Assembly (NCBI RefSeq): GCF_001411555.2
Contig: NC_049903.1
Coordinates: 13,187,234 to 13,251,233, forward strand
Length of the DNA: 64,000 nucleotides
Source: Juglans regia
Taxonomy: Eukaryota > Streptophyta > Magnoliopsida > Fagales > Juglandaceae
Reading direction: 5' to 3'
The translations under genes and the position numbers were made by a program. The notes below the pieces were generated by a model. It had not been told where the DNA came from. It saw only the letters and a program-made list of their open reading frames with translations, and searched no databases. How positions within the stretch are numbered: position 1 is the stretch's first letter; the number at the start of each line of letters is the position of its first letter. Shown in pieces: positions 34,642-46,179 of the stretch.

Positions 34642-34885
34642 TGTTAAAGATACAGAAATGACACAAATTCAATAAGAAAACGATCGAAATGTGTAAGAGT
34701 TATGGGAATTAGGGTTTATTGCGTGCTATATTTTCGGGACTCTTCTGGACAAGCAGAGGAAGACAGAATTGAAACCCTAAATTTACAGCGTCTGAACTCA
34801 GTTGAAGCGGACGACGAAAACGCATCGTTTTGGCTGTACTTCACATTTCATCGTGTGTAACCGGAAAAATTCTATTGGAAAAAGC
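34642..34885 (-). promoter_or_regulatory. Upstream region of the helicase gene
   Basis: Short 5' region of the minus-strand helicase before a MITE at 34886. Contains AACCCTAA/TTAGGGTTT words at 34710-34720 and 34772-34780, common near plant translation-machinery and RNA-processing genes (telo-box-like), and an AAACGCATCGTTTTGG palindrome-like word at 34819-34834. No clear TATA box. Confidence 0.4.
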
Positions 34886-35050
34886 TAGGGATCCGGAGCT
34901 CCCGCTCCAAAATTTTTTTTAGTCGAAAATATTGTTTAATAATATTGTGATTTTTTTTTTTACTTATGTTTTAATAATATTATAAATGTTTTTTAAATAT
35001 TTAAAAGTAAAAAAAACCTTAAAATGGACTAGTGGGAGCCCCTGCTGTGG
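34886..35050. mobile_element. Small MITE sharing its core with 53820-54040
   Basis: GGAGCTCCCGCTCC near the left and GGACTAGTGGGAGCCCC near the right form an imperfect inverted repeat. Between them AAAATATTGTTTAATAATAT and a TTTAAATATTTAAAAGT region are shared with the palindromic element at 53.8 kb. Confidence 0.55.
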
Positions 35051-35095
35051 ATGTAAACCCACACAATAATATTCATCAATTCTACGCACAATATT

Positions 35096-35438
35096 CAAAT
35101 GTGTGATATATAAATTATGAGTAGAAGAATTCATTTAGTTTAAAAATAATAAAATAAAATAAAAATTAAAAGAAAACATAATGTATAATGTATAGAGATG
35201 ATAAATAGTAAAGCTTATATAACATATGAGAATACGTTAATTATTTTGAGAGACTAAACAACGGGCATTTTGATTATTATTCTTATTTTTTATTTTTGGC
35301 ATATAGCATTTTGATTACGAGTTTTCTTAATCATAATTCTTATACATTACACATCATAATTTATTTTATTTTATTTTTTTATTATTTCTAAATTATTTGA
35401 ATTCTTCTACTCATCATTCATATATCATACATTTGGTA
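35096..35438. mobile_element. MITE with long (about 65 bp) inverted repeats
   Basis: The left arm (CAAATGTGTGATATATAA, ATGAGTAGAAGAATTCA) and the right arm (inverse of the same, ending ATATATCATACATTTG) match over about 65 bases with few mismatches. Long arms are more typical of MULE-type or foldback elements than of the Tourist-like MITEs nearby. Confidence 0.6.
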
Positions 35439-35815
35439 AGAAAAAAAATAAAATAAAAAATAAAAAATTATATATAATATATAATATGAGAATAATGAGT
35501 ATAATTTTTCTTTAATTACCGTTAAGACAATACATGAAAAAATTCCTTCGCGGTGCTCTTCTACACCTTGCTCCTCCACTTCTGGAATGGATAAGAGGTT
35601 AACAGATTCTTACTTCTAAGCTGCGACAAGTTAATATGCAAACTTAACTTACAACTCCTGTTCCATCTAAGAGAGATGATTTATACAGTTGTAAAATATA
35701 CAAAATCTGCATAATTCATTTGAAAAGAAAAATAATAAAAGACCTATTATTTTTTTATTTTTTTATGATGGATCTTACTTCTTTTTCAAAGATGTATGAG
35801 ACTAATACACCATAA

Positions 35816-36168
35816 AGGTTGGTTTAGATATTATTTCAAAGATCATCACATCACAATATACATCATTCAAACACAAACACTTTTTAATTTCAAATTTTTA
35901 AAATTTTCATCTAATCATTACCTAATCATTACAAATTTCTCAAACTTTCAAACAAAACATAAAAAACAATTCAACTTTTTCAATTCTCAAAATAAAAATT
36001 ATATTATAACAATATTTTAAATTTATAATATTTTTATTCAACTTTTTTACTCTCATTTCTCAACACTCCATAAAATATTTTAATTCAAACAATTTCATTA
36101 CTATTCACAAATCATTTCACTATCATACACAAATTTTTATCTTATTTCAACATCCAAACGAGGCATAA
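35816..36168. mobile_element. Tourist/Harbinger-like MITE
   Basis: Imperfect inverted ends (AGGTTGGTTTAGATATTATT left; right as reverse complement GCCTCGTTTGGATGTTGAAA) with ATAA on both sides. Core CATCTAATCATTACCTAATC near 35909. Confidence 0.65.
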
Positions 36169-36651
36169 GACTTTATCTAATATTATTATTAATAGATCTT
36201 ACCATGTATTTAGATACTAATTTAATCAGGCAGACAAAAGTAGATTTCTATCATTTGTAAGCATATCCTACATTTTCAAGATTGTAAATATTAATAGATA
36301 CTAAAATCAAAAAAAGAAAATTCTGCATTCGAGGCTCTCATCCAACTTCAGAACTTCTATCTCACTATGATAAGTAACCCTTTTTTAATTATTGAAAAGC
36401 CATACAGGATGATAAAAAGAAAAAACTTTATACCTCTCATTCTTATTACTTTTCAATAGGAAATTTTGAGTTTTTTTTAGAAAAAATATAGACGGATACA
36501 AGAATAATAAAAATGTCGGACTTTAATTAATTGAATGAAAGTACAATGCTAAGTATAAGTCACATTACTCAATAAAAAAACCAAGTGAATCAAAATATAT
36601 ATAATATACGTGTGCGCAAGCGGGTGATACGTTTTACCCAGTTATCAACAT
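36169..36651. other. Intergenic, no gene seen
   Basis: AT-rich DNA without coding character on either strand. Confidence 0.6.
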
Positions 36652-37044
36652 TAAGGCTGTTCATCCAAGCTAGGTCTTTTCCTGACCCGGTCCATAACTC
36701 AGATAATCGGGTTCTAGTCCAAATTAATACCCAGGTACATCCGGGCCGGGTTTTAAACCCGAAACCTGGGTTTTTTTTCCTTGTGCATTCCATCCATAAA
36801 CAGAAAGCAATTCCAAACCTTCCGCATTAGTTTAAAATTTCGAATAAACACAGAAACCTCGTACATGTTTTTGTCTTTCTACTCTCGACTTAGGTCTTTC
36901 GTTTCCTCCATTAAAACACCAATAAAAATTTATAAACAATGTTAAAAAAAAAAAAAAATCCGGATTTAATCCGAAACCCAGAATCCAGATTTTTAAAAAC
37001 CCGAGTTCATCCGGGTTCCGGCCCAACCCGGATGAACAGTACTA
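36652..37044. mobile_element. hAT-type MITE with CCGGGTT arms
   Basis: Inverted ends TAAGGCTGTTCATCC and (reverse complement) TAGTACTGTTCATCC are flanked by ATCAACAT (36644-36651) and ATCAGCAT (37045-37052), an 8-base duplication with one later substitution. Arms carry CCCGGTCC, GGGCCGGGTT and AACCCGGATG words. No coding capacity. Confidence 0.72.
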
Positions 37045-37052
37045 ATCAGCAT

Positions 37053-38394
37053 CAATGAATGGAAGTGTATGGGTAAATATCATACATGCAAGTTGCAAGC
37101 ATAAGGAAAGAACCGTAACACCACCGGCATCATTGCTGTAATTAAAACCTCAATATCACAAAAATCAAAGGGGAGAAAATTTCACCTTCATTTCCTACAG
37201 GTATGATCGATCTCCACCCCCTCCTTCCCTTCTCTCTGTTTGGTTATTCCATGACATCCTGGTAGAGTGATTCACCCAATTTTTAACTCTAAACCACCAT
37301 TTAGGGTTTATTATTGATATAAAAAAAAATATATGCATCTCCTTCGACAATTATGCCGCTAGCCACAACAAGCTAGCTATCTTCCACTGATAAAAGGACA
37401 TCATGAGCCAACAAGTACCCGAAAAACAATTTTCATCTTATAAAATAAACACAATCTCTTTCTTTCTGCCAGCAGCCCAAAATATGTAACGACCACCACA
37501 GTCCATCAGTGATGAGCCTTGGCTTGATCTTTTTGATGTGACTTTGCCTTCGCCTGGCAACAAACAGGGGAGAAATATGAATCATAATTTTCAACATAAC
37601 TGCAGTATTGAATCTTATTTTTCCATTAGATATCCGTTTTTGAAGGAGAAGGATAAGAATAAGGAGAAGAGATTATAAAGGAGGGAAAAAGAAATTTAAA
37701 AAACCACAATCATTACAATATAGGTGAGAAAAGACACTTCTGGAAAACAGAATAGGTGTACTTTACAATACAGTAGGTGCAAATTGGAGTGCTGAATACC
37801 GGAAGTTTGGAGGTACCATTGCAAAACGGGTGATTGTTTGGGAGATAAATAGTGCATGGCAACAAAACTACAAAATAGCAGTGAACTTATAAAAGCACCA
37901 CATGCAAAAATGAAAAGAGAGTTTGCAGCTCTGGAAAATCCGAAAGCTGTAAAAATTATTATTTTTTTATAAGTTGAAATCAGTAAGTATTATAAAGTTT
38001 TCACATTAAATACTGCTCTTTTATGGGGGCCTGGGACATTGTATCCTCTCTTGAAATGGTGCCTAAATAGGCATTATCTTAATTCTGTCAACAGAGCATT
38101 ATCAAAAGAAAGTTTTATAATCCACAAAACAATCCTCAATGGACAGACCATTATTTTGTCTATCCCATCTTTTCCATCCCTTTCCCCTTAGCAACCTAAG
38201 TATCTCCACCAACTTAAACTAGCTCCATATCACAATGAATCAACACTCTGAATCTTGGATTTAATTTCAAGAGAAGTTAAAATGTGAGCACAGCTGCTCT
38301 GGCTAGCACAACTTCTAGATCCGGCGCATAATAAGGCAGAGGCCAATTGCTTTTGGTGCTTCAAGCATATAGACCTCCAAGCATGGCCCACTGA
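37053..38394. other. Intergenic, no supported gene
   Basis: No clear gene. A short minus-strand stretch at 37506-37553, behind a good AG acceptor and ending in TGA, could be a terminal exon of an unrecognised gene, but no partner exon was found. The rest is AT-rich. Confidence 0.4.
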
Positions 38395-39665
38395 GATTTT
38401 TTATTTCTTTTTTATTTTTTTTTTATAAGTAAACGAGAGTATAAATAAGAATAGGCCAAGCCCAGGTATACAAGGTGGAATACAAGAGATAGGACCTATC
38501 TAGTTGCTAAAAAAGAAAGAAGAAAATCATGTACATTTAGGCCATTAAAATCTACAGCACTCGACCACAGAAGTAAGGTGCGGTAAAATAAAATTCTAAG
38601 ATCCTCTATTGTCCGCTCCTTATCATCAAATGTCCGCTCATTACGCTCCCGCTATATGCACCACATAATACAAATAGGAACCATCTTCCACACCGCTTTG
38701 ATTTGTGGAGCACCACCTGGCATTACCCAACAAGCCAATAACTCTACCACCGTAGCCGGCATGACCCAAATCAACCCTATTCGAATGAACATATCGCACC
38801 ACATTGCTCTAGCTGTCTCGCAATGTAGCATAAGATGATCCATTGTCTCGCCAGCTTTTTTGCACATACAACACCATTCTAGAATAATAACCCGACGCTT
38901 TCGCAGATTATCAGTGGTCAAAATCTTACCCAGAGCCGCTGTCCAAGTAAAAAATAATGCTTTTGGAGGTGCCTTATTCCTCCACAAACATTTCCAAGGA
39001 AAATGCGTGTTTGGAAGCTTAGTAAGGGACTTATAGAAGGAGCGAACCGAAAAAACACACTTACCTGCCAGGTTCCACCACAACTTATCTTCTCTCAAAT
39101 CAGACATCCTTGTAGAGTACACTCGACTAAAAAAGGCCTCGATACTGTAAGTTCCCAGTCATGTATTGCTCTACTAAAGATGACATTCCAATGGAGTTGA
39201 TCCCCTAAACGAACCATGAGATCTGCCACAGAAGCCTCTTGATCACATGCTACACGAAACACGGAAGGGAATGCATCTGCTAGAGCCTCCTCCCCACGCC
39301 AAATGTCTCTCCAAAATTTTATACGAGTGCCCTCCCCAGCCAACAATTTAGAACAATTTAGTATGACGAGAAAACACCCCCCAACCACGTCGCATGTGCT
39401 TCCAAATCCCCACCCCATAGGACCCATTCCCCTCTCTAGTACACCACTCCCCTCCCATCTTACCATGTTTGCAATCAACCACTAGTTTCCATAGAGCATC
39501 TGGTTTCACATTGTATCTCCAAAGTCATTTCTCGAGTAGTGCCCGATTAAAAGTTCTCAAATTCTTTATCCCCAATCCACCAGAAGAAATTGGTCTGCAT
39601 ACCTTATCCCAACTGACTAGATGAAACTTGAATTCATCTCCCATCTCACTTCATAAGAAATCCCA
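38395..39665 (-). mobile_element. 5'-truncated L1-type LINE
   Basis: On the minus strand the sequence reads as the C-terminal third of a plant L1 polyprotein: [20 protein letters not shown] then [17 protein letters not shown] (end of reverse transcriptase), IKFWRDIW, and the zinc-binding module with ALFFTWTAALGKILTTDNLR, CCMCKK and DHLMLHC. An A-rich tail (plus strand T-rich, 38396-38427) ends it. Defects are few: TGG-to-stop changes near 38650 and 39650, a frame change between 39095 and 39122, and another stop near 39530, so it is fairly young. The endonuclease and most of the reverse transcriptase are missing, a usual result of incomplete reverse transcription. Confidence 0.8.
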
Positions 39666-40030
39666 AATTTAACATATTCTTTATAAATACAATCTCCAAT
39701 ATGTAGACTTGGCTCAACAAAGTGTCATCATGTAATCCAAATGCTCCACCTCCCCTATCCCTCCCCCCAAACCCACTCCTTCCCCACAAATGTACTGTCA
39801 TCTGTTATCAACTACCAGGATTCATGAATCTTTCTTTTATAAGAAAGTATAAGGAGACGTTTGGATTCGAAGATGACTTGAGGTGTGTGATGTATGAATG
39901 ATAAATAGAATTTCTCAAAAAATAATATTTTCAAAAAAAATCAACCAATACACTTCGATTAATCGTGAGATTCATTTTGTCTGAAAATAATGTATCTTAA
40001 TAAAGTTTAATACATGCAGATCGCTCTCTA
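39666..40030. other. Intergenic, with MITE-like piece
   Basis: No gene. From about 39850 GGAGACGTTTGGATTCGAAG resembles a MITE left end and GTGTGATGTATGAATGATAA resembles the arm of the 35.1 kb element. Confidence 0.4.
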
Positions 40031-40245
40031 AAGGGTTGTTTGGATTGAGAGAATTTCTCAACTCATATCATCTAATCATTATAACTTTTTCAAATTCTCA
40101 TATAAAATATAATAAATAATTCAACATTTTCAAAATTTCAAAACAAAAATTATATTAAAAAATTATATTCTAACAATATTTTATTTAACTTTCAACTTTT
40201 ATCTTAATTCATATTATCTCAACTCACTTTCCAAACCCCCCTTAG
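40031..40245. mobile_element. Tourist/Harbinger-like MITE
   Basis: Ends GGGTTGTTTGGATTGAGAG and (reverse complement) GGGGGGTTTGGAAAGTGAG. Core CATCTAATCATTATAACTTT followed by AATATAATAAATAATTCAAC. Confidence 0.65.
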
Positions 40246-40249
40246 TAGT

Positions 40250-41712
40250 TGCTTTAGGTGGTTTGGGCAATTTCTTACTTGGGAGTTTTTTTCTTATTGA
40301 GATTACAAGTTCCTTTATTCCTTACGTGGGTGGGGTTCAGATTACAAGTTCCTTTATTCCTATGAAGGGGTGAAGTTTTATGATTTGAGTGATAATATAT
40401 TCTTAGCCAAGTTTACAGAGCAATGTAATAAAGAATGTGTATTCCGGAATGGTCCTTGGTTCTTTGACAAAAGTTTTGTACTAATGCATGACTACAGTGG
40501 GAAATTTCAAACTTAAATGATCTATATGAATTTTGCAACGTTCTGGATTAGGCTCTATGATCTTCCTTTGAATTGTATGAATGGTTTGGTCGTACGCCTA
40601 TTTGGTGAATCTCTTGGAGAAGTAAAGGACATCGATTTGCCTCCTACCTGGGGTGAATTCTGTAGAGGACATTGACTTGGCGATTCTTTCTTATTATAAA
40701 CACTACTTTGATGCTTGGATTTTTTTATTTCTGCAGTATATGGTCTCTTGAGGTAGGCATAGGAAGGAAGTTTGGCAATTGTTGAAGGCCATTTCAATTT
40801 CTATTGATACTCCTTGGTTGGTTTTTAGGGACTTTAATGAAAGGTGGTGAGGTTCGTTTTGAATGGTAGATGAAGGATTTTTGGGATGTCTTAGATTATT
40901 GTCATCTCAAAAGTTAAATCATAGCAGGTTCTCTATTTAATTACTTGGTCAAATAAGAGGAAATGGGAGGCATTCATACATGAAAGGCTTGACAGACTCC
41001 TTATTAATCCTGAGTTGCTGACCAGTAATGTTCCTACTTCATATTTTGTTCATAATTGTTTGGTTCTTAATACTATTGGAACTATGAGTGCCCCAAGGAC
41101 AGGTAGGAAACCTTTTAGATTTGAAAATATGTGGATTGGGGCTGATGGGTGTGAAGATATAATTTTCAAATCTTGGTGTAGTAAATTTGAGAGAGGCTAT
41201 TTCCCTGTGTAGTAGTAATTTACGTGTCTGGAAATATAAGCAATTTGGTCATATTAAAAAATAATTGCATGCTAAAAGGGAAAAATTGACTAGGGTACGT
41301 AGTAGCAGCTCCTCATTTAGTTTTTGTGGCGAAGAATATTAAACATGAAATTAATCTGTTATCGGAAAGGGAGGAGATAATGTGGAAACAAAGATCTCGG
41401 GCGTTATGGTTGCATTCGGGGTGGAAACAAAGATCAAAACTCAAAGTTTCCTCATTACAAAACTTCTTAACAAAGGAGTAAAAGTTTTATTGATAAGCTT
41501 CTAGACGAAGAGGGTGTTTGGAGAGAGGGGGCAGATTTAGAACAATGTACTTGATATAATGCAGTCTAAGATAACTACACCTATGAATGATGTTCTTTTG
41601 CAACCATTGTCTATTGAGGAAGTAAAGCAAGCTTTGTTTCAAATGCAACCAATGAAGGCACTTGGTCCATATGTGATGTTTCTGATTTTTTTTCCACAAG
41701 TATTGGCATATT
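40250..41712 (+). mobile_element. Decayed L1-type LINE, 5' part
   Basis: Order is that of a plant L1: an N-terminal DUF4283-like region (FYDLSDNIFLAKF, VFRNGPWFFDKSFVLMHDY), an endonuclease trace (TPWLVFRDFNE, near 40811-40843), and the start of reverse transcriptase (PLSIEEVKQALFQMQPMKA at about 41606-41665). Many stops and shifts. A 22-base block with ATTACAAGTTCCTTTATTCC is directly duplicated at about 40302 and 40338. The element breaks off at about 41712 where a hAT-like remnant starts. Confidence 0.7.
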
Positions 41713-42304
41713 GTTGGCATATTTTATAATAATTAACACATACTAGTATAATATTGAATTTAATTATAGTCTATATAAGTTCTAGACTTATTATATGATT
41801 ATATATGATCAAATGTGTAAAAGTGTATTTACAAAAAGAATATATATATTATAATTTATTATGCTAAAAATGTATTTATCCTTGATATAAATATAGATAT
41901 ATATATATATATATCAAAAGTAAGTTTATATTAATAACTTAATATTAATGTTTATGTTTAAGACTAAAATTTATATGTTATATCAAATGTTATATTAATT
42001 TTATGTTATAACATTAATAGACTTAAATAATAAGACTAAAATTTCATGTTATATTAATTATCAATTTAACATATAGTATATATAATATAATATAAAAAAT
42101 TATATATAATATCAAAAATTATAAATATATATACCAGTTCGGTTCGGTTTAAACCGGTTTTCAAAATATGAAAATCGGTATCGCATCGGTTTAAGACAGG
42201 TTTCCATTCTTAAGAATCTGTATCGCACTAGACTGCTTACAAACCGAACCAAATCTACCGGTTTGGTCCGGTTCAACCGGCTTTCTAGTTTTTCTTTACA
42301 CCCC
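41713..42304. mobile_element. hAT-like remnant inside the LINE
   Basis: The left part copies the AT-rich core also seen at 9300-9450. The right arm has TTCGGTTCGGTTTAAACCGG and TTTGGTCCGGTTCAACCGG words and ends in ACACCCCTA, the terminus shared with the 43.4 kb element. Its left terminus is missing, so no target duplication can be assigned. Confidence 0.55.
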
Positions 42305-42790
42305 TATTTGGGAGTGGGAAATCCATTAATATTTGAAAAGATAGGTGAGTTTAGAGCCTCATTTTTCACAATCTTCCCAAAGATATATCTTTGGGATCCA
42401 CTATTAATGAGTTGTTTTATCCCTCTTCTAGATCTTGGAATGAAACATTGATAAGAGATGCATTAATTTCCTCCCTATGTGGTTGAGCATGCAGATTGTT
42501 AAAATCCCTTTACATTCTTGGACTGTTGATCAGCTTGTTTGGAGTGGTGCTAGAAATTTCATGTATTCTATTAAGTTAAGGTATCAGTTTACTTTAGAGT
42601 TGTTTAAAACCGAAAGAAGAATTGAAATCTCACATTCACAACGTCAACATGTGTTTTGGCAGAAGCTGTGGAATTTGACACTTCCTAATAAAGTGAAGAA
42701 TCTTGCTTGGAGGGCTTTAGACTAATAGTCTACCCACAAAGCTGAATTTATTGAGAATGGGTATTGTATATGATGTTATTTGTGATCGCT
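42305..42790 (+). mobile_element. Decayed L1-type LINE, 3' part
   Basis: Resumes with SGKSINI*KDR (the GNGxSIxxWxDxW-like motif after the reverse transcriptase) and continues to the zinc-binding module (DQLVWSGARNFMYSIKLRYQ, FWQKLWNLTLPNKVKNLAWR). The reverse transcriptase catalytic core that should lie between the two LINE pieces is absent, so a deletion as well as an insertion occurred. Confidence 0.65.
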
Positions 42791-43424
42791 GTAATTGATA
42801 ACATCCATCCAGCTTCTTCTTCAACGATTTCAAGATTATGAGTTTTTTAAATCTATCTCCTATGGGTATCATGGAACTATTACCGAATAAAATTGCATAC
42901 CATAAAAGATGTATAATATAAATGGGTTAGTTGGTCATCCTGTAGGTTCCTCGAGTTGAAAATGATCCAATTAATAATCAAGTTAACTGAGTTTATGTTA
43001 AATTGACTCGAGTTAAATTATACTTGATCTTAATTCTATTCTTACATGTCTGATTTATATAAGGCCTGAGCCATATTAGACAAGAGATTATATTGATTTA
43101 TTTTATCTACAATAAAAATTATTTTCTAACTTATTCCTATATATGCAAAACTCCGCTCGACCATTTTAATAGAGATGCTATCCCACCCCCACAGGGATGG
43201 GTGAGTTTGGTCCCCGGCCTTGTCTTGTAGGGGCAGGTGACCTCATCCAAATACAGGGTGGATAGATTGACCTATAGGTCGTTAGCCCATCTGTGGTTGT
43301 GAGCGATCAATTGCGTCGACGAAGATGTGAGTGACTGACAACGACAAAGAGTGAGAGAGAGATAAAAATAATGGCCAGAGAACCAATATTACAGAGACAT
43401 AAGCGGTCAATTCTTACCTGAAGG
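42791..43424. other. Intergenic, no gene seen
   Basis: AT-rich then moderately GC-rich DNA. CCACCCCCACAGGGATGGG and GTAGGGGCAGGTGACC near 43183-43245 may be arms of another eroded hAT-type MITE. Confidence 0.45.
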
Positions 43425-44113
43425 TAGGGGTGTAAGTTGAAACCGGAAAACCGGTCCGGACCGGTTTTACCGATTTTGAACCGGTCTAGTCCGGGACCGG
43501 TTCTTAGAATGTGAAAACCGGCCGGTTCTGGTCCTGTTCCGGTTTTAGGATTTTTCGGACCAGACCGGACCGGTTGATAAAAAAAATATAAAAATAATAT
43601 TTATATTATTGTATATATAAGTTTTATACAAAATATTATATATATATTAATATATATAAGTTTTATATATTATGTATAATTATCATTTTCTATGTGAAAG
43701 TTTTATATATAATTATATATATTTATATATGAAATAATTTTTTGTTATAATTTATAAATTATTACATAAAATGTTAATACTAAATCACTAAAAGTTTATA
43801 ACTAATACTAATATTAAATAAATAGTTTATAACTAATACTAATATATAACTTATAATAAAAGTATAAAACAATATTTTTTAAATTAGTTTTTTTTTTTTA
43901 TAAACAAATTTATAATGACAAATTGTGAAACTTACATTTAAAAAAAAACCGAAAAATCGGACCGGACCGGACCGAAAATCGGTAAAATTAGAAGTACCGG
44001 TTTAGGAGGGTAACCGGTGCGTAATCGGTTTTGAAAAATACAAAACCGGTACATACCGGTTCGGTCCTAGATTTTGTCCAAAACCGGACCGGACCGGACT
44101 GGTTACACCCCTA
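43425..44113. mobile_element. hAT-type MITE with CCGGACCGG arms
   Basis: Perfect terminal repeats TAGGGGTGTAA / TTACACCCCTA are flanked by the exact 8-base duplication CCTGAAGG (43417-43424 and 44114-44121). Arms of about 150 bases are packed with ACCGGTCCGGACCGGTT-type words; the core is AT-rich. No transposase. It is the best-preserved hAT-type element here and probably recent. Confidence 0.88.
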
Positions 44114-44121
44114 CCTGAAGG

Positions 44122-44415
44122 TTGAGAGTCAAAATTGAGCAATGACGATAGGCTACAACCATGACGACGACACAGCGGCCACTGAAGCTCAAAGAGACTC
44201 ATAGAGCATTAGAGAGATTCAAGAAATGTGGGAGAGGGGAGAAAATTAGGGGTATATTTATGTCACTTTCTTAACTATTAAATAAAAATAAATAAAAAAG
44301 AATAGTAAATGGGTAGTAGGAAGTAGTAAGCCTATCATTATCCTTTATGTTATACATACTTGTTCTAAACCAAATTGTTTATAGACTTTTTTTAATTTCC
44401 TAAACGACGTCATTT

Positions 44416-44456
<41 letters not shown>

Positions 44457-44463
44457 TGAAATA
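44122..44463. repeat. Intergenic with compound (TA)n(CA)n microsatellite
   Basis: Ordinary DNA to about 44418, then (TA)14 to 44446 and (CA)5. The Helitron 5' end follows seven bases later, at an A/T junction. Confidence 0.7.
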
Positions 44464-46179
44464 TCTACTTATATATAAAGTGTGAATGTTGAATGAACAG
44501 TATTTTCGTCTAACATTTTCATTTTCAATTTTATCCCTGCTTTTATATTTATTTTCCATTTCTGACATTGATTTCTGTTAACTTGTTTGTATTTTTACAG
44601 TATTACCCTTCTCTTTTGCCGACAACTTTTTTGTCTTTATCCCTAATTTGTTTTCATTTATTGCTGTTTTTACGTTTTTATCCTTCGGTTTGTTTCCAAT
44701 TTTCTATTCTTCTTCCTTTGAATTTGTTTGCCGACTTACTTTAGTCTAATATTTTTATTTTCAATTTTGCCATTCTTTGTATTCTTAAATTACAACTTAT
44801 GTTTCTCATTTTGCTTCACCGCCTAAATATTATTGTCTTTTTACTTTTACGATCTTATCTCTTCTATAGACTGAAACCGACTCAAATATTATTATCTGTT
44901 TGTGCTCTTGCTTTTTTTTTTAAAAACAAAAATCTCCGTGTGTTTCAAATTGCTTCTTCTCCTGAATCTCGACAATGCTAGGTATGCTTCCTATTCTTTC
45001 TTCTCTCAGTGTTGCAGAGTGAATTTCTTATGCTATAATCACATCATACGCATATACATAATAGCAAAAAAAATCCAAACAAAATAAAAACCATATTTGC
45101 ATATTCGCATCTGATCAAGTGGATTAGTACTTCATAGAAAATAACCCTAACAAAAGCAAACAAATCTATATGGATATACATCACACCAAAAAAAACCCAA
45201 TCACAGTGAATAAAATCTTTCGATTTTTATAACTTCAATAGGGAAAGTTCTGATTTGCTCGCAGTTTAGGAGAGAGGGAGAGAAGCAATGAACCGATGTA
45301 CTGACAACATAAAAAAAAAAAACCCAAATAGCCTGAAAAAAAAAACCCAAACCGAACATCAATAGGTAACGTTACTTGGAGAAAATCGAAACCCTTTCAA
45401 AACCATAATAGAAAGTGAATCAAAAGGGTCTTACCTTCAAGGATTGCCCTTAGGAAAGATGTGAACAAAACCTTGGATTCAAACTTGGAAATAAGCTGAA
45501 AATGGGTAAAGACAAGAGAGCATCATTCGGCTAGAAAGGAAGGATACCATTTCCTCTCTTGCTTGTGGGTCGCATGACTTGGAGAAGGGGAGATGAAGCT
45601 TTGATCTCTTAAGGATGAAAATAGAGGAGAAAGGAAGGAGACGAAGGTGGAGGCTTAGAGGAGAAGAAAACTTTTTCTTCTTTGCTTGAGGAGGCCAACA
45701 GGTGAAAAGGGATTAAGTCACTTTTAAACCTTTGGTCAATCTTGCTTCATAAGTTAAGAAGTATGAACGGTGTGGATCTACCCACCTCAAGATATTTTTC
45801 CTACCAACCAATCTAATGGTGGAGGAAGCTTGGCCATTTCTTGTATCGAATTTTGAAACGTCGCTGCAGCATTAATTTGTATTGAAGAGGGAAACAGAAA
45901 CATGCATGAGTCATTGACTTACATTTGATAGAATAGAAATAATAACATGACAACAATAAAAATGTGCATATAAAATAATTCAACTTTGAATAATATATAT
46001 ATATCTATAGTGAATATATAAGTGTCGATGGATGTGAACAGTAAAATTGTCGTCCTCCGTGCATTTCATCTGTTTTTTGGGTGTTTTTATTTTTCTATCC
46101 TTTTATGTTTTCCTTTTGTATATGTTTATATATGGATAGTTTGGTCTTTTTACTGTGTGGTGTCAGGGGGCTACATGTT

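Noticed and set aside
37506..37553. Possible 15-codon minus-strand terminal exon (AKAKSHQKDQAKAHH then stop) after a good acceptor
   Set aside because: No matching upstream exon was found before the LINE at 38.4 kb, and the peptide is low-complexity.
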